DNA of 64,000 bases from JBFWRI01 sp050248995 (lineage in GTDB: Bacteria; Pseudomonadota; Alphaproteobacteria; JAIXQD01): NCBI GenBank assembly GCA_050248995.1, contig JBFWRI010000003.1:40292-104291 (forward strand). Reading direction: 5' to 3'. Numbering within the stretch: position 1 is the stretch's first letter; every line of letters starts with the position of its first letter. The notes below the pieces were generated by a model, which did not search any database, was not told where the DNA came from, and worked only from the letters and a program-made list of their open reading frames with translations. Below are positions 43,911 through 52,777 of this stretch, in pieces. The position numbers and the translations under genes are program-made.

Positions 43911-45077
43911 TCAGTGGTCATCCTCTGCTCCGGCTGAGAAGCCCTTGGCGAGAATCAGGAACTGGCGACGGTCAATCAAGCCTGCATCATACGCGCGCTG
44001 CGCGCTGCGCTCCATCGGACGACCGAATTGTACAACAAGACGCTGCGCTTCGCTCGTCCACCGTTCGAGCGGGGTTTCCAGCATGCGCTCGCGCAGGTCA
44101 TCGCTGAAAATTAAAAACTCGCGCACACCAATGCGACCACCACCCACTTTAGGCACCAGCGCCTGTGTAACGATGAGCCGCAATGTTTCCATCAGCGCGT
44201 ATGCCCGTTCAGTTCTCTCGGCCGGCTCAAACACGGAAACCATACGACGGATCGTAGCGGCCACACCGATCGTGTGTGCCGTTGAATAAACGGTATGGCC
44301 CGTCTGCGCGGCTTCGATTGCAGCCGCAACGGTCTCGCGGTCACGCGCTTCACCAACCAGAATAATATTCGGCTTCCGCCGCAGCGCGTTGCGCACTCCC
44401 GCGGCAAATGTCGGGATATGGCGCGGCACTTCGGTCTGCGCGACCAGACTTTTTGGCCCGACGATAGCGTCATATACATATTCGATAGGAGCCTCATACG
44501 TCAGCATTTTACCGCTACCTGCAGGACGTTCAATCAGCATACGGTTGCCGGCGGCCAAAAGGGTAGACTTACCACTACCAGTTGGCCCGGTAATCAAAAC
44601 GAGTCCCTGCCGCGGGGCCCACGCGTCAACAATCTCCTGCTCGATTCCTAGTTCAAGTAGTGTCGGTGGCAATGATGGCAACACACGCATAGTCACCTGC
44701 ACAGCATCGCGGCCGCGCGAAAGAATGGCAGTAATGTTCACACGAAACCTGACACGCGAATTACGATCTAGTTTAATTTCGTAGCTGACATCGAGGTCCT
44801 TCCCTGCCGCCAGCTTAGCCAGCGCATCAGGTCCGTAGATGCGATTAAGGACGGCCCCCATATCAGCCGAATCGAACGGGCGGCGTGTGCCTGGATACAG
44901 TGTGCCGTCAACTTCAATGTAAAGTGGACGGTCTGTCTGGATCGAGATGTCCGATGCGCGTTTGTTGACCGCCCACATCAACATATCATCAAGATTCTCT
45001 TCACGCAGACGGGGTGGCTCTTCCGGCCACGGCTCCAAATCGACGATCTTGCCGTCTACCGGGGCGTCGGTTGCCAT
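43911..45077 (-). CDS. dotB: Type IVB secretion ATPase DotB/TraJ
   Basis: 388-residue PilT-like hexameric ATPase, close in length to Legionella DotB. Walker A GPTGSGKST (164-172), aspartate-box region VRFRVNITAIL, Walker B NIILVGEARD (237-246) and His box HTVYSTAHT (261-269). The C-terminal region (LETPLERWTSEAQRLVVQFGRPM, ARRAYDAGLI-type helix) fits DotB/TraJ better than pilus PilT. Its start overlaps the dotC end by 22 bases. Confidence 0.92.
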   Translation of the reverse strand: MATDAPVDGKIVDLEPWPEEPPRLREENLDDMLMWAVNKRASDISIQTDRPLYIEVDGTLYPGTRRPFDSADMGAVLNRIYGPDALAKLAAGKDLDVSYEIKLDRNSRVRFRVNITAILSRGRDAVQVTMRVLPSLPPTLLELGIEQEIVDAWAPRQGLVLITGPTGSGKSTLLAAGNRMLIERPAGSGKMLTYEAPIEYVYDAIVGPKSLVAQTEVPRHIPTFAAGVRNALRRKPNIILVGEARDRETVAAAIEAAQTGHTVYSTAHTIGVAATIRRMVSVFEPAERTERAYALMETLRLIVTQALVPKVGGGRIGVREFLIFSDDLRERMLETPLERWTSEAQRLVVQFGRPMERSAQRAYDAGLIDRRQFLILAKGFSAGAEDDH

Positions 45078-45919
45078 CTGTCACTTTCTGTCACGAACTG
45101 GGAGGGCCCAGTGATTTCAAGGCCACGGTCGCCGATGCGCAGCTCGTTCCCATCTCCTGTAATGCCACGGTTTTCCGCTAGGGCATAAGGTGGGGTAATC
45201 ATGCCCTGCGCTAGCAATTCGCGATATCGTACCATCCCAACAAGATCGTTCGTCAGCCTGTCCAGATCGGCCTGAAAAATCTCATCAGCTTGCTCAACGC
45301 CGGCCTGCCAGCCAAATTTGATGCCCTGTTCCCACGACTTGCGCTCACGTTTCGTACGGGGACGCAGTAATCCGGGCGGTGGATCCACGACACCCCAATC
45401 GCGCTCAAGGTATGTACGCCAATCGCGCGGGGCGCTCACAATTTTTGCCTGACGGTTTATCTTCAGTACGCGATCAGCCGTTGCCGCTTCTTGCCCGCCC
45501 CCTTTGATTAATAACGCCTGCTGCGCTTCACTCACCACCGGCGGTTCAATCAACAATCCATTCGCCGACGGAATCAGCAGCCGACGGAAATCGTATATTC
45601 TGGTGAGATGAGATTCCTGTTCAGCCAGTCGCCGCTGAATTTCAAAAGTCCTGTAGGCCAATCCACCGCGTGCGCCGTATGACAGTGCGGCTTCTTCCAA
45701 AGCATCGGCCCGGATATCGAGAGAATTTTGTTTTTCTTTCTCGATAATATTCTGTTCGTCTTCTTCATCGTCAATCTTCGGGACATTCAGGACCGTCATG
45801 TAGTCTGGTGGCGGTGGGGACGCGGATTCATCGTCATAAAGCTGGGCATGGGCCGACAGCGGGCTTGCACACAAAACTAGCAATAAAAACGCTATGTATT
45901 TATTCTTCAGATGCTGCAT
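45056..45919 (-). CDS. dotC: Type IVB secretion outer-membrane protein DotC/TraI
   Basis: 287 residues from the ATG at 45919, which lies inside dotD (20-base overlap). N-terminal signal IAFLLLVLCASPLSAHA; a cysteine (C17 region, LVLC) could be lipidated but the box is weak. The DotC family blocks are visible: RADALEEAALSYGARGGLAYR, the DWRTYLERDWGVVDPPPGLL region, WEQGIKFGWQAGVEQADEIF, and DLVGMVRYRELLAQGMITPP. DotC, with DotD and DotH, builds the outer-membrane ring in Legionella; DotH is not in this window. Confidence 0.9.
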   Translation of the reverse strand: MQHLKNKYIAFLLLVLCASPLSAHAQLYDDESASPPPPDYMTVLNVPKIDDEEDEQNIIEKEKQNSLDIRADALEEAALSYGARGGLAYRTFEIQRRLAEQESHLTRIYDFRRLLIPSANGLLIEPPVVSEAQQALLIKGGGQEAATADRVLKINRQAKIVSAPRDWRTYLERDWGVVDPPPGLLRPRTKRERKSWEQGIKFGWQAGVEQADEIFQADLDRLTNDLVGMVRYRELLAQGMITPPYALAENRGITGDGNELRIGDRGLEITGPSQFVTESDRWQPTPR

Positions 45920-46418
45920 AACGCATCTCGAGTGCACGATGGCTGGCATCCAGCACGATATCGGCGCGACCAGTCATCTGCAGCGCAGCGCTTTTAACCA
46001 GTTTAATAAGCGGCTGCTGATACTCGTCGACTGTGATTGTCACAGACGCGGTAGGTCGCGCACCCAAAACCCGAAACTGGTACCCTGCCCGCGCGGCCAT
46101 CATTTGCAAGAATTGTTCTGCCGGGCCAACCCACGTAATTGTGACGGGCTCCATCAATTCAGGCGGCGCCGCGCTGTAATCATCAACATCAGGCGCAGGG
46201 CTACGCATCTGTTCGACGCCTGAAATCGTGTTAAGTGCCGTTGCAGCTTTTTCGGCAGCTTCGGCCAAGCGAAGAGTCACAGTGTCAGGAGCCGCGACAG
46301 CCGGCGCTGCCGCAGATGCTGCGGGTTGATCAGGTTGCGCCCCCCAATCGCCCATGCTGCCGCATGCCGCTAAAAGCGGTAACGCCAAGAAGATGGCAAA
46401 CGCGCGCCAGTAACTCAT
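45900..46418 (-). CDS. dotD: Type IVB secretion lipoprotein DotD/TraH
   Basis: 172 residues, the DotD size. Lipoprotein signal ending LAAC (C19), an Ala/Pro-rich linker, a helical stretch (LRLAEAAEKAATALNTISGVEQM), then the N0/secretin-like domain VTITWVGPAEQFLQMMAARAGYQFRVLG with a beta finish SVTITVDEYQQPLIKLVKSAALQ. First of the dotD-dotC-dotB-icmT block. Confidence 0.9.
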   Translation of the reverse strand: MSYWRAFAIFLALPLLAACGSMGDWGAQPDQPAASAAAPAVAAPDTVTLRLAEAAEKAATALNTISGVEQMRSPAPDVDDYSAAPPELMEPVTITWVGPAEQFLQMMAARAGYQFRVLGARPTASVTITVDEYQQPLIKLVKSAALQMTGRADIVLDASHRALEMRYAASEE

Positions 46419-46486
46419 TCTTTTGTCAGACCTTTTGACTCATGGAAAACTATACGCAACGTTTGGCAACCTGCCAAGCAAGCACG

Positions 46487-46756
46487 TCATTGCGTGTATT
46501 TGTAAGCCAGAAAGGCCAGCGCAGTGGACGGAATCAGCAGCATCAGCCCATTGAACCATTCGGCCGATGCCAGATTGTAAAATGACAGCACATAAAGCAT
46601 TCCGGCACCAAGACCATATATCAATGCCGCATTATTGATGCCCTTAGACCGCGCCTTGCCGGGCAACCGGGGTGGACCACCAGATTGTGATGGAAGCATA
46701 GGCTTCCCAGCGCGAGGGTTAATCTTACTGAGAAGATTGTGCAATGGCGATGGCAT
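46487..46756 (-). CDS. Small two-helix membrane protein
   Basis: 89 residues, not recognised. A polar, proline-rich head (LPSQSGGPPRLPGKARSKG), then two membrane segments (ALIYGLGAGMLYVLSFYNLA and FNGLMLLIPSTALAFLAYKY). Located between the DsbC-like gene and dotD in the same direction, so it may be a small inner-membrane part of the machine, comparable in size to IcmT, IcmV or IcmC. Confidence 0.65.
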   Translation of the reverse strand: MPSPLHNLLSKINPRAGKPMLPSQSGGPPRLPGKARSKGINNAALIYGLGAGMLYVLSFYNLASAEWFNGLMLLIPSTALAFLAYKYTQ

Positions 46757-46764
46757 TCTGCCTC

Positions 46765-47739
46765 TTACTGAAGCTTAGGTGGTGGGGCGATATCCCCGAT
46801 CATTGCATCCCAGTCGCGCGGCAACTCATTCAGCACCTTGATTGCCCCACCCTTAGATCGATAAATGAAGAAGGGTGTTCCATCAAGTTTCCAGCGATTG
46901 TAAAGACCTGCGACCAAGGCATAGTTCTGTTTACCCCTTGCTGTCGGCTCGCCTGCCAAGACATCCTTTGAGAAGTCTTTTTCAACGAACTCCTTGAACA
47001 ACGTCAGATCATCAGGATTATCAAGTAGCTTTTGCGCCATGCGCATGCTGTCATCACCAAGGATACCAACCGGCAGGATGCGCACCAGAACCTTGTCCTT
47101 GCGGATGTAATCCTTATCCAGCTTTTTATAGGCTTGTTTGCAGAACGGGCACCGCGGGTCAATGATCATAAGAAGTAGCGGCGCATCCTGATCGCCGATT
47201 TCGATATTGGGCGCCTGTGTGAACGAGGCATACATCTGGTCGCCTGGTTTATCGATATTGAGATTTGTCATAAGTTCATGGAAACCACGATCACGCTGCA
47301 GACGTGCCTTGGCTTCTTCGATCTTGTCAGTGAAAAGCTTGTTCACATCAGCTTCCCGCTCACGCAGATTTACCATCTGCTGTTCGGTTATGTTGCGACC
47401 ATCGCGACCTGTTATAAACCCGACCACTAAATCATTGCCATCAAGTGACGTGTATACAATCTGCACATAGTTCTGCGGCAACATCATGAACCAGCCATCA
47501 AGCCCCGCCGTGCGGCCCATGTAGAAGAAACGCGCCTGACGTTCGCGGAATGGCTTGAGCACCGGCAATGTTTGGGGATCGGGCGCATTATCGTACGAAA
47601 TGCCCTGTGTATTGACTTTCAGTTCTTCGCGGTTAGGGCTTTTACCCAGGCCGGGGAGAATCATCGGTGGTGCAGTTTGCGCAACAGCTGACGATGCAGC
47701 AACCGTAACGACAAAAAACAAAATAAGAAATTTACGCAT
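46765..47739 (-). CDS. DsbC/DsbG-like periplasmic thiol-disulfide protein
   Basis: 324 residues. Signal peptide MRKFLILFFVVTVAASSAVA, an N-terminal domain with a coiled stretch (LREREADVNKLFTDKIEEAKARL), then a thioredoxin fold with active site C197-PF-C200 (IIDPRCPFCKQAY) and cis-proline loop DGTPFFIYR. Similar disulfide isomerases (TrbB, TraF types) accompany conjugation systems. It probably folds the many cysteine-bearing secreted proteins of this cluster. Confidence 0.88.
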   Translation of the reverse strand: MRKFLILFFVVTVAASSAVAQTAPPMILPGLGKSPNREELKVNTQGISYDNAPDPQTLPVLKPFRERQARFFYMGRTAGLDGWFMMLPQNYVQIVYTSLDGNDLVVGFITGRDGRNITEQQMVNLREREADVNKLFTDKIEEAKARLQRDRGFHELMTNLNIDKPGDQMYASFTQAPNIEIGDQDAPLLLMIIDPRCPFCKQAYKKLDKDYIRKDKVLVRILPVGILGDDSMRMAQKLLDNPDDLTLFKEFVEKDFSKDVLAGEPTARGKQNYALVAGLYNRWKLDGTPFFIYRSKGGAIKVLNELPRDWDAMIGDIAPPPKLQ

Positions 47740-47780
47740 TACCTGTTCCTACCCCTTTAACCTATAAACTTATATCGCAC

Positions 47781-48269
47781 TTAGCGTTGCGCGATGGTCT
47801 GCGGTTTAGCCGGCGGCGCACCTGAGCCGGATTGTGCCGCTGTCTTGGTGCCATAGTCAATGAGCCCATGTCGTTCCATAGCTTTAACAACTTTTTGCGC
47901 ATATTTGTGGCTTAGATGAGGCGTGCCCGAATGATAGTGCCCAATAGCCGTATAAAGGTTTTTTGTTTTTTCAAGGCGTCCGCGCAAAATCCACGCAGCC
48001 ACATGCATGTTCACGCACCCATTATCACGCACCCATGCCCGCGCCGTTCCCTGATCAACTCCCCAGTAACGCGCCAGTTCAGGCATCCATATAGTATTGA
48101 TCTGCATCGGGCCGAGATCCGATGTACCATTCGTATTGCGGACTTCCTGACCAATGCGTCCACCTTCGACATTCATGATGCCGACCATGACGGCTGGCGG
48201 AACGTTATAAGTCTGCGCTGCCATCATCAGGCAGCCGGCGAGAACAGCAGCGGGTCCTGACATAATCAT
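47781..48269 (-). CDS. Lytic transglycosylase (SLT family)
   Basis: 162 residues from the ATG at 48269, overlapping the upstream stop as ATGA. A hydrophobic start (MSGPAAVLAGCLMMAAQTY) is followed by the SLT core: catalytic glutamate E35 in MVGIMNVEGG, then GTSDLGPMQIN and a later YHSGTP. It opens peptidoglycan for envelope-spanning machines, the role of PilT in R64 and VirB1 elsewhere. Confidence 0.9.
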   Translation of the reverse strand: MIMSGPAAVLAGCLMMAAQTYNVPPAVMVGIMNVEGGRIGQEVRNTNGTSDLGPMQINTIWMPELARYWGVDQGTARAWVRDNGCVNMHVAAWILRGRLEKTKNLYTAIGHYHSGTPHLSHKYAQKVVKAMERHGLIDYGTKTAAQSGSGAPPAKPQTIAQR

Positions 48270-49132
48270 CCCTGCCACTCCGGGTTATCGAGTTTACTAC
48301 TAGCCGGCAATTCAACGTAAGCGGCAAGCGTTGTCAGCATACCCATGCGCTGGTCGAATTGCTGCCATACTTTCGTCATAGGCACCTGTTGCCCATGTTC
48401 GGCAAAATAGGCAGATCGTTCTTCGGGCTCCATGTACAGAAGACGGTCCGCTTCCGCGTAATGGCACTCTGTATAAATCTGGCCGGCCGATTTAATAACA
48501 CTCCACGCCAGTATGCGCCATTCATCGGGCGTCGCCGTTGGGGGCGCCAACGCGCGCGTTACCATTTCAGACGCCTGCAGCAGGCGCTGCGTGACTTCAG
48601 ATAAAAGCGCATGTTCCTGCCGACCGAATGCATATTGTGCGCAAGCGCCAACAACAGGCGTCATCGCTTCCAGAAGCTTGGCGCGGAACATGCCGAGCCC
48701 CAACGGTCCATATTCAGGCCCAACAGGCAACAGCGACGGAAAACGTTTTTCAAATTCATTGAACGCCGCAGCAAGGCCGTCAGATTCAGCCGGCGGCAAT
48801 GGTCGGCCGGTTGCGCGATAATGCGCGGCAACGCACTGACTTGACGCGGTGGCGAGACCCCAACGCACCCAATCATGTTCGGCGCCGGTACCGCCTCCAA
48901 GCTGTGTTGCTGTCTGCTGACTGAAAGTAACTGTATTATCAAGCAGCTTGCCCAGAAGATCGATGTTCTGGTTTGTTGCTTCCGTGCCGGTCTGGCCGAT
49001 AGATCCCTGCACTTCGTAGATTGCCATCAAAAGAGGCGTGATAATTTTCTGCACGGCGGCAACGCGCGCGCGCAAATCAGGACCGTGACCATCGGTCGAT
49101 GAGGTATTTTCTTTCAGCGCCTGTTCCGCCAT
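48266..49132 (-). CDS. Hypothetical protein of the secretion cluster
   Basis: 288 residues, not recognised. No signal peptide or membrane helix; predominantly helical with a Gly-rich turn (TQLGGGTGAEHDWVRWG). W and Y are frequent. It overlaps the lytic transglycosylase by 4 bases. A cytoplasmic or inner-face accessory protein of the machine is the only inference from context. Confidence 0.65.
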   Translation of the reverse strand: MAEQALKENTSSTDGHGPDLRARVAAVQKIITPLLMAIYEVQGSIGQTGTEATNQNIDLLGKLLDNTVTFSQQTATQLGGGTGAEHDWVRWGLATASSQCVAAHYRATGRPLPPAESDGLAAAFNEFEKRFPSLLPVGPEYGPLGLGMFRAKLLEAMTPVVGACAQYAFGRQEHALLSEVTQRLLQASEMVTRALAPPTATPDEWRILAWSVIKSAGQIYTECHYAEADRLLYMEPEERSAYFAEHGQQVPMTKVWQQFDQRMGMLTTLAAYVELPASSKLDNPEWQG

Positions 49133-49314
49133 AGCCTCGCTACCATCGCTCCAGTGTACGCTTTAGTCCTTAACCCATTGATAAATCGTTTATCTTCAAT
49201 GTGTCAGTGCGGCCCATGCCTTGAACACTATGATTTATATGTATGGTCTTGATACCGAAACAACAAGCGGCGTTGCTATATCAGGAATCAGTGCTTCCCA
49301 TAAACGGCCTGTAA
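49133..49314. other. Intergenic region inside the cluster
   Basis: 182 bases, the largest gap within the 20-kb cluster. Upstream of the 288-residue gene on the minus strand and therefore the likeliest place for an internal promoter. I see no convincing hairpin or known site. Confidence 0.35.
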
Positions 49315-50607
49315 CTACAGCTGGCCCCGGCTTTGCCGGACAGCGCGGCCAAGCGCGATGGCTTCGAGCAACATGTCACGTTCAGCGCTTTTATATTCCT
49401 GGAAGCGGAGCTGCAGCGCGACAGTTTTTGCGAAAACAAGGTTGGCGAGACTGTTTGACATCTGGCTTGCCGATGCTGCGATCATATCTTTGCTGGCCAG
49501 CTGCGCCAGGATAGCCAGCTTACGCTGGTAGTTCGAGGGTTGGTTTGCTGGGTTGAACAAGCCGAATAGAGACAACGGACCAAGAATCGGCGAGAAGGCC
49601 AGACGCACCCCCTGCACAAACGCATCACCAATACTGCCCTGGTCAAAGTAAAGGCCTTCACGCTGCAGGCGACGGTAGGTGGGATTCAGGTTTTCTTCCG
49701 GCATGGCGGCTGAAAGCATCGCATTGTAAACGCCGTCCATCGGAACGCGATCTTGCCATGGAATGTTACACACCATACGGGCGAACTGGGCCGCTGCCTG
49801 CTCGGTCAGTGTATGTAAGTAACGCTTCAGGCTTTCAGGCCCCTGATAAATATTGCTGCCACGGATCATGTCGGGCCGTGAATTCGAAATCAGGTTGCGG
49901 CAGAAGGCCATACCGGCCGCCGCGTGTTCTTCATTATCAAACGCATCTGTATTCAAAACAGTTGTCGGGTTGATATCAGCATTCGGCATAGCCGCGTGAT
50001 GCTCATCATCGCCATCACCAGCGCCTTCTTCAGGCCCGCCGACAAGCCCCATTTCCCGACAGCGTGCCTGTGTCTGCTCATCGTCGTCATACAGACAGGC
50101 GCCAGCCACTTCGGTTGCCGCCGCTACAACCTGATTGTTGGGGTTTTCAACGCTTTCGCTACGACCCAGCGCATCGGCCAGCTGCAGTTGGCCAACATCC
50201 GCTCCCTGCGCTGTCGCCAGCATGTCAGAAACCTGCGCGCGGCGATTGTTGCCTGTCATCACGCACGCCATACGTTCGCGCGGAATGATATGATCGCGGG
50301 TTGCTTCGGCGATAAGCTTTGAGGTTTCAAGCTTGTGCTTGGCCCGCTGTTTGGCATCGGCCAGGCGGATATCAACGTTCAAGCTTGTCGTTTCGTACAG
50401 GGCATTGGGGCCATCAATCAGCGCAGTGGCAACGGCAGCTAACTGCGCTGCCTGCATTTGCACAAGCACAAGACCCTGACCGATTATTCCCATCGCTGCC
50501 AATACAGCTGCTTCCCACACCCACGCTTCAGCCTGACGCGGCGCAGCCGGCACCAGCATTGCCGCCATCAGGGTCACGATGAGGAAACGGCGAACCATTT
50601 TAAACAT
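49315..50607 (-). CDS. Secreted hypothetical protein, paralogue A
   Basis: 430 residues. Signal peptide (MVRRFLIVTLMAAMLVPAAPRQAEA), a hydrophobic segment, then a helical region with RERMACVMTGNNR. The block at 207-250 (MPNADINPTT…DAFD…AGMAFCRNLISNSRPDMIRG) aligns with 225-276 of the next upstream gene's product, so the two are paralogues. Several cysteines (C115, C171, C183, C236, C288) suit disulfides. Family not recognised. Starts 2 bases after the upstream stop. Confidence 0.7.
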   Translation of the reverse strand: MFKMVRRFLIVTLMAAMLVPAAPRQAEAWVWEAAVLAAMGIIGQGLVLVQMQAAQLAAVATALIDGPNALYETTSLNVDIRLADAKQRAKHKLETSKLIAEATRDHIIPRERMACVMTGNNRRAQVSDMLATAQGADVGQLQLADALGRSESVENPNNQVVAAATEVAGACLYDDDEQTQARCREMGLVGGPEEGAGDGDDEHHAAMPNADINPTTVLNTDAFDNEEHAAAGMAFCRNLISNSRPDMIRGSNIYQGPESLKRYLHTLTEQAAAQFARMVCNIPWQDRVPMDGVYNAMLSAAMPEENLNPTYRRLQREGLYFDQGSIGDAFVQGVRLAFSPILGPLSLFGLFNPANQPSNYQRKLAILAQLASKDMIAASASQMSNSLANLVFAKTVALQLRFQEYKSAERDMLLEAIALGRAVRQSRGQL

Positions 50608-50609
50608 GG

Positions 50610-51974
50610 CTAGCGTCCCCGGGCGCGGTCGATGTCAACCGCCAGTTGCGTGGCGCGCAAGAGCTGGATCTTTTCCCGCATTTTAAGGATGCGCCAGTTC
50701 AGTTGCGATTCAATCGCTTCCATGCCGACAAGCGCTTGGGCAAGGTGACCCTCTTCGCCATTGCCCGTGGTGTTGCGGATGGCGCGCGGCGTTGCGTACA
50801 GGTCGGTACTGATGGTGCGCATCATCTCGTAGTCGCTCATCTTGACTGTACCTTCAAGCTCGCATGTTTGAACGGGGCCGAGAGGCCCTGTCTCGACACC
50901 TTCCTCAATGCTGCCAAGAAGGTCGCCGCTATGCGTTCCCCGGGTGTTGCTTAAGGCGCGGCGATAGGCACAAACCGCCTCGACAACCCATTCGAATGCC
51001 CTGTTATCGTCGGTGACTTCGATATCGACACCCTTGCGTTTTGTCACCAGCTCTATACACGCGTCCAGCGCCATCATGATGCGGGCATCGGCGCTGCGCT
51101 GCTGCACGGCGCGCATAACAGCATCGGCATTCGCGGTGGCGTTGGCGCCACGCACGCGCTGGGCATATTCGGGCGAAATCGAATTCAGACAGAAGTCGAT
51201 ACCTGCTGTTATGCGCATGGCTTCTGTAATGTCGCCGCTGCCGTCAGCATATGTATCATTGCCAAAGATTGCTTTATTCGGATCAATGTCCCAATCCGGC
51301 ATCGGTCCGTTTTCACACGGTGTCGAGGGCGCGGGCGCGCCTTCGACTGTCGGGCCGCGTTCGGTATCGCAGTTGCGGTACAGGCTATTCCGGTGGCGCG
51401 TGTTATTGATGTTGTAAAGCGACGAGTCATTGGCCGCAGATACCTCATCGGTGCCCGTGAAGATCTTCGCTATTTCGTTCATAACTTCCTGCTGCAGTGC
51501 GCGCTGCATCTGCTCGGGCGGGCGCCCGTCGTCGCCTTCAATATCGGTCATAACGCGCCGCCCACCGGGGGATCGCGTATAATTAAAGCGCGGCGGGCCG
51601 CGCCGCGGCCCGTAACTGCCGCCACCGGCGATATTAGCCACCTGCAGCTGTTCGACACCCGTACAGGTGGGCGACCGCATATTACGGTTTATCGAACGTG
51701 CACTTTCCACCTGGCTTGCACGCGCCTGTTCGGATCGCACTTCCGCGATCGACATGCGTTCGCGGAACTTCATCTGCAGCGAAGCGCTGAAGGCCGACCA
51801 GAAGCGGCGCAGAATGTCGCCCACAACGGTTTGCGTCATATCACCGATAAAGACTTCACATATCGCCTGGCCGACGACCGGGATGAAGGCCAGCGGGCAC
51901 GCCTGCGCCGGGCGGGCCTGCACTGTAAGCAAGACTGCAGCAAAAAAAGCAATAAGGGCGAAGCGCTTCATCAT
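50610..51974 (-). CDS. Secreted hypothetical protein, paralogue B
   Basis: 454 residues. Signal peptide MMKRFALIAFFAAVLLTVQARPAQA, then a helical domain, an Arg/Gly/Pro-rich stretch (YGPRRGPPRFNYTRSPGGRR), and the shared block MPDWDIDPNKAIF…AGIDFCLNSISPEYAQRVRG (225-276). At least nine cysteines. Not recognised by family. ATGA overlap with the upstream gene shows coupling. Paralogy with the following gene implies a duplicated envelope component. Confidence 0.7.
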   Translation of the reverse strand: MMKRFALIAFFAAVLLTVQARPAQACPLAFIPVVGQAICEVFIGDMTQTVVGDILRRFWSAFSASLQMKFRERMSIAEVRSEQARASQVESARSINRNMRSPTCTGVEQLQVANIAGGGSYGPRRGPPRFNYTRSPGGRRVMTDIEGDDGRPPEQMQRALQQEVMNEIAKIFTGTDEVSAANDSSLYNINNTRHRNSLYRNCDTERGPTVEGAPAPSTPCENGPMPDWDIDPNKAIFGNDTYADGSGDITEAMRITAGIDFCLNSISPEYAQRVRGANATANADAVMRAVQQRSADARIMMALDACIELVTKRKGVDIEVTDDNRAFEWVVEAVCAYRRALSNTRGTHSGDLLGSIEEGVETGPLGPVQTCELEGTVKMSDYEMMRTISTDLYATPRAIRNTTGNGEEGHLAQALVGMEAIESQLNWRILKMREKIQLLRATQLAVDIDRARGR

Positions 51975-52777
51975 TCGCCACCGCCGCGCGGCCCAACCGG
52001 TCTGCCTATCAACGCATCCATGCCATTATCAGGGCCATAATCAAGAGACTCGTCTGGCAACTGTGTTGGTGACTGCGGATTTGCCTGCGGCCCCAATGGC
52101 GCACCAGCAGGGTACTGCCGGAGATACTGGTTATAATTATAGTCTGAAGCCGCCTGGCTGGCTTGCGACCCCAAGTTGTTCAGATTAACGTTCAGGCCTT
52201 CAACCGGGCTGCCATACACATCGCCCGTCAGCAGGTCGACCGACCAGCCATCACACTGAAGCGCGTTAAGGTTGATATCGAAGTTGAACGGATCGAAACC
52301 GCCACCGCTTGGTATACACATTAGATTTTTCACAGCGCTATCGATGAAATTATATACTTGGTCAGCCGCGCTACAGACAGCGTTGACAAGGTTATCGATA
52401 ATTTGCTCCAGGACCTGAAAAACGATTTCAGAGACAACAATGGCAATAGCGGCAACCAGAATTGGGTAAAAGCCACTAGCGATCTGCTCGATGCGTTGGT
52501 GAATTTGCTGCACAAGCTCGATAAGCCGGCCGACACACGCATTCATGACATGACTGGCCGCATCGACTTTACGCAAGATTTCATCGTTAATTGTCGACTC
52601 CTGCGCAATCGCACGCGTGCGGGCGCCGGTGTCAGCAGCAGCGATGTCAGGGCTGACAGCGCAATCGGGTGCCGTCGTTGGACCGGCATCGGCGGTCGCA
52701 TAAGCTGCGGACGGCGCCATAAGAACAAATAGTGCAAGCAGCACAAAGCCCAGGATCAGGCTGCCGAACTTTTCCAT
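51971..52777 (-). CDS. Secreted or membrane hypothetical protein, first gene of the cluster
   Basis: 268 residues if it starts at the ATG at 52777 (hydrophobic leader KFGSLILGFVLLALFVLMAPSAAYA); the frame extends to 52873 but without a good ribosome site at either position. A second hydrophobic helix (GFYPILVAAIAIVVSEIVFQVL) lies near 115-135, then VCSAADQVYNFIDSAVKNLMC and a Gln/Pro/Asn-rich tail ending RPVGPRGGGE. Not recognised. It leads the minus-strand operon, divergent from ileS. Confidence 0.65.
   Translation of the reverse strand: MEKFGSLILGFVLLALFVLMAPSAAYATADAGPTTAPDCAVSPDIAAADTGARTRAIAQESTINDEILRKVDAASHVMNACVGRLIELVQQIHQRIEQIASGFYPILVAAIAIVVSEIVFQVLEQIIDNLVNAVCSAADQVYNFIDSAVKNLMCIPSGGGFDPFNFDINLNALQCDGWSVDLLTGDVYGSPVEGLNVNLNNLGSQASQAASDYNYNQYLRQYPAGAPLGPQANPQSPTQLPDESLDYGPDNGMDALIGRPVGPRGGGE

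Noticed and set aside
32320..52777. Complete integrative conjugative element
   Set aside because: No integrase, relaxase, coupling protein, direct-repeat ends or tRNA att site was seen at either border.
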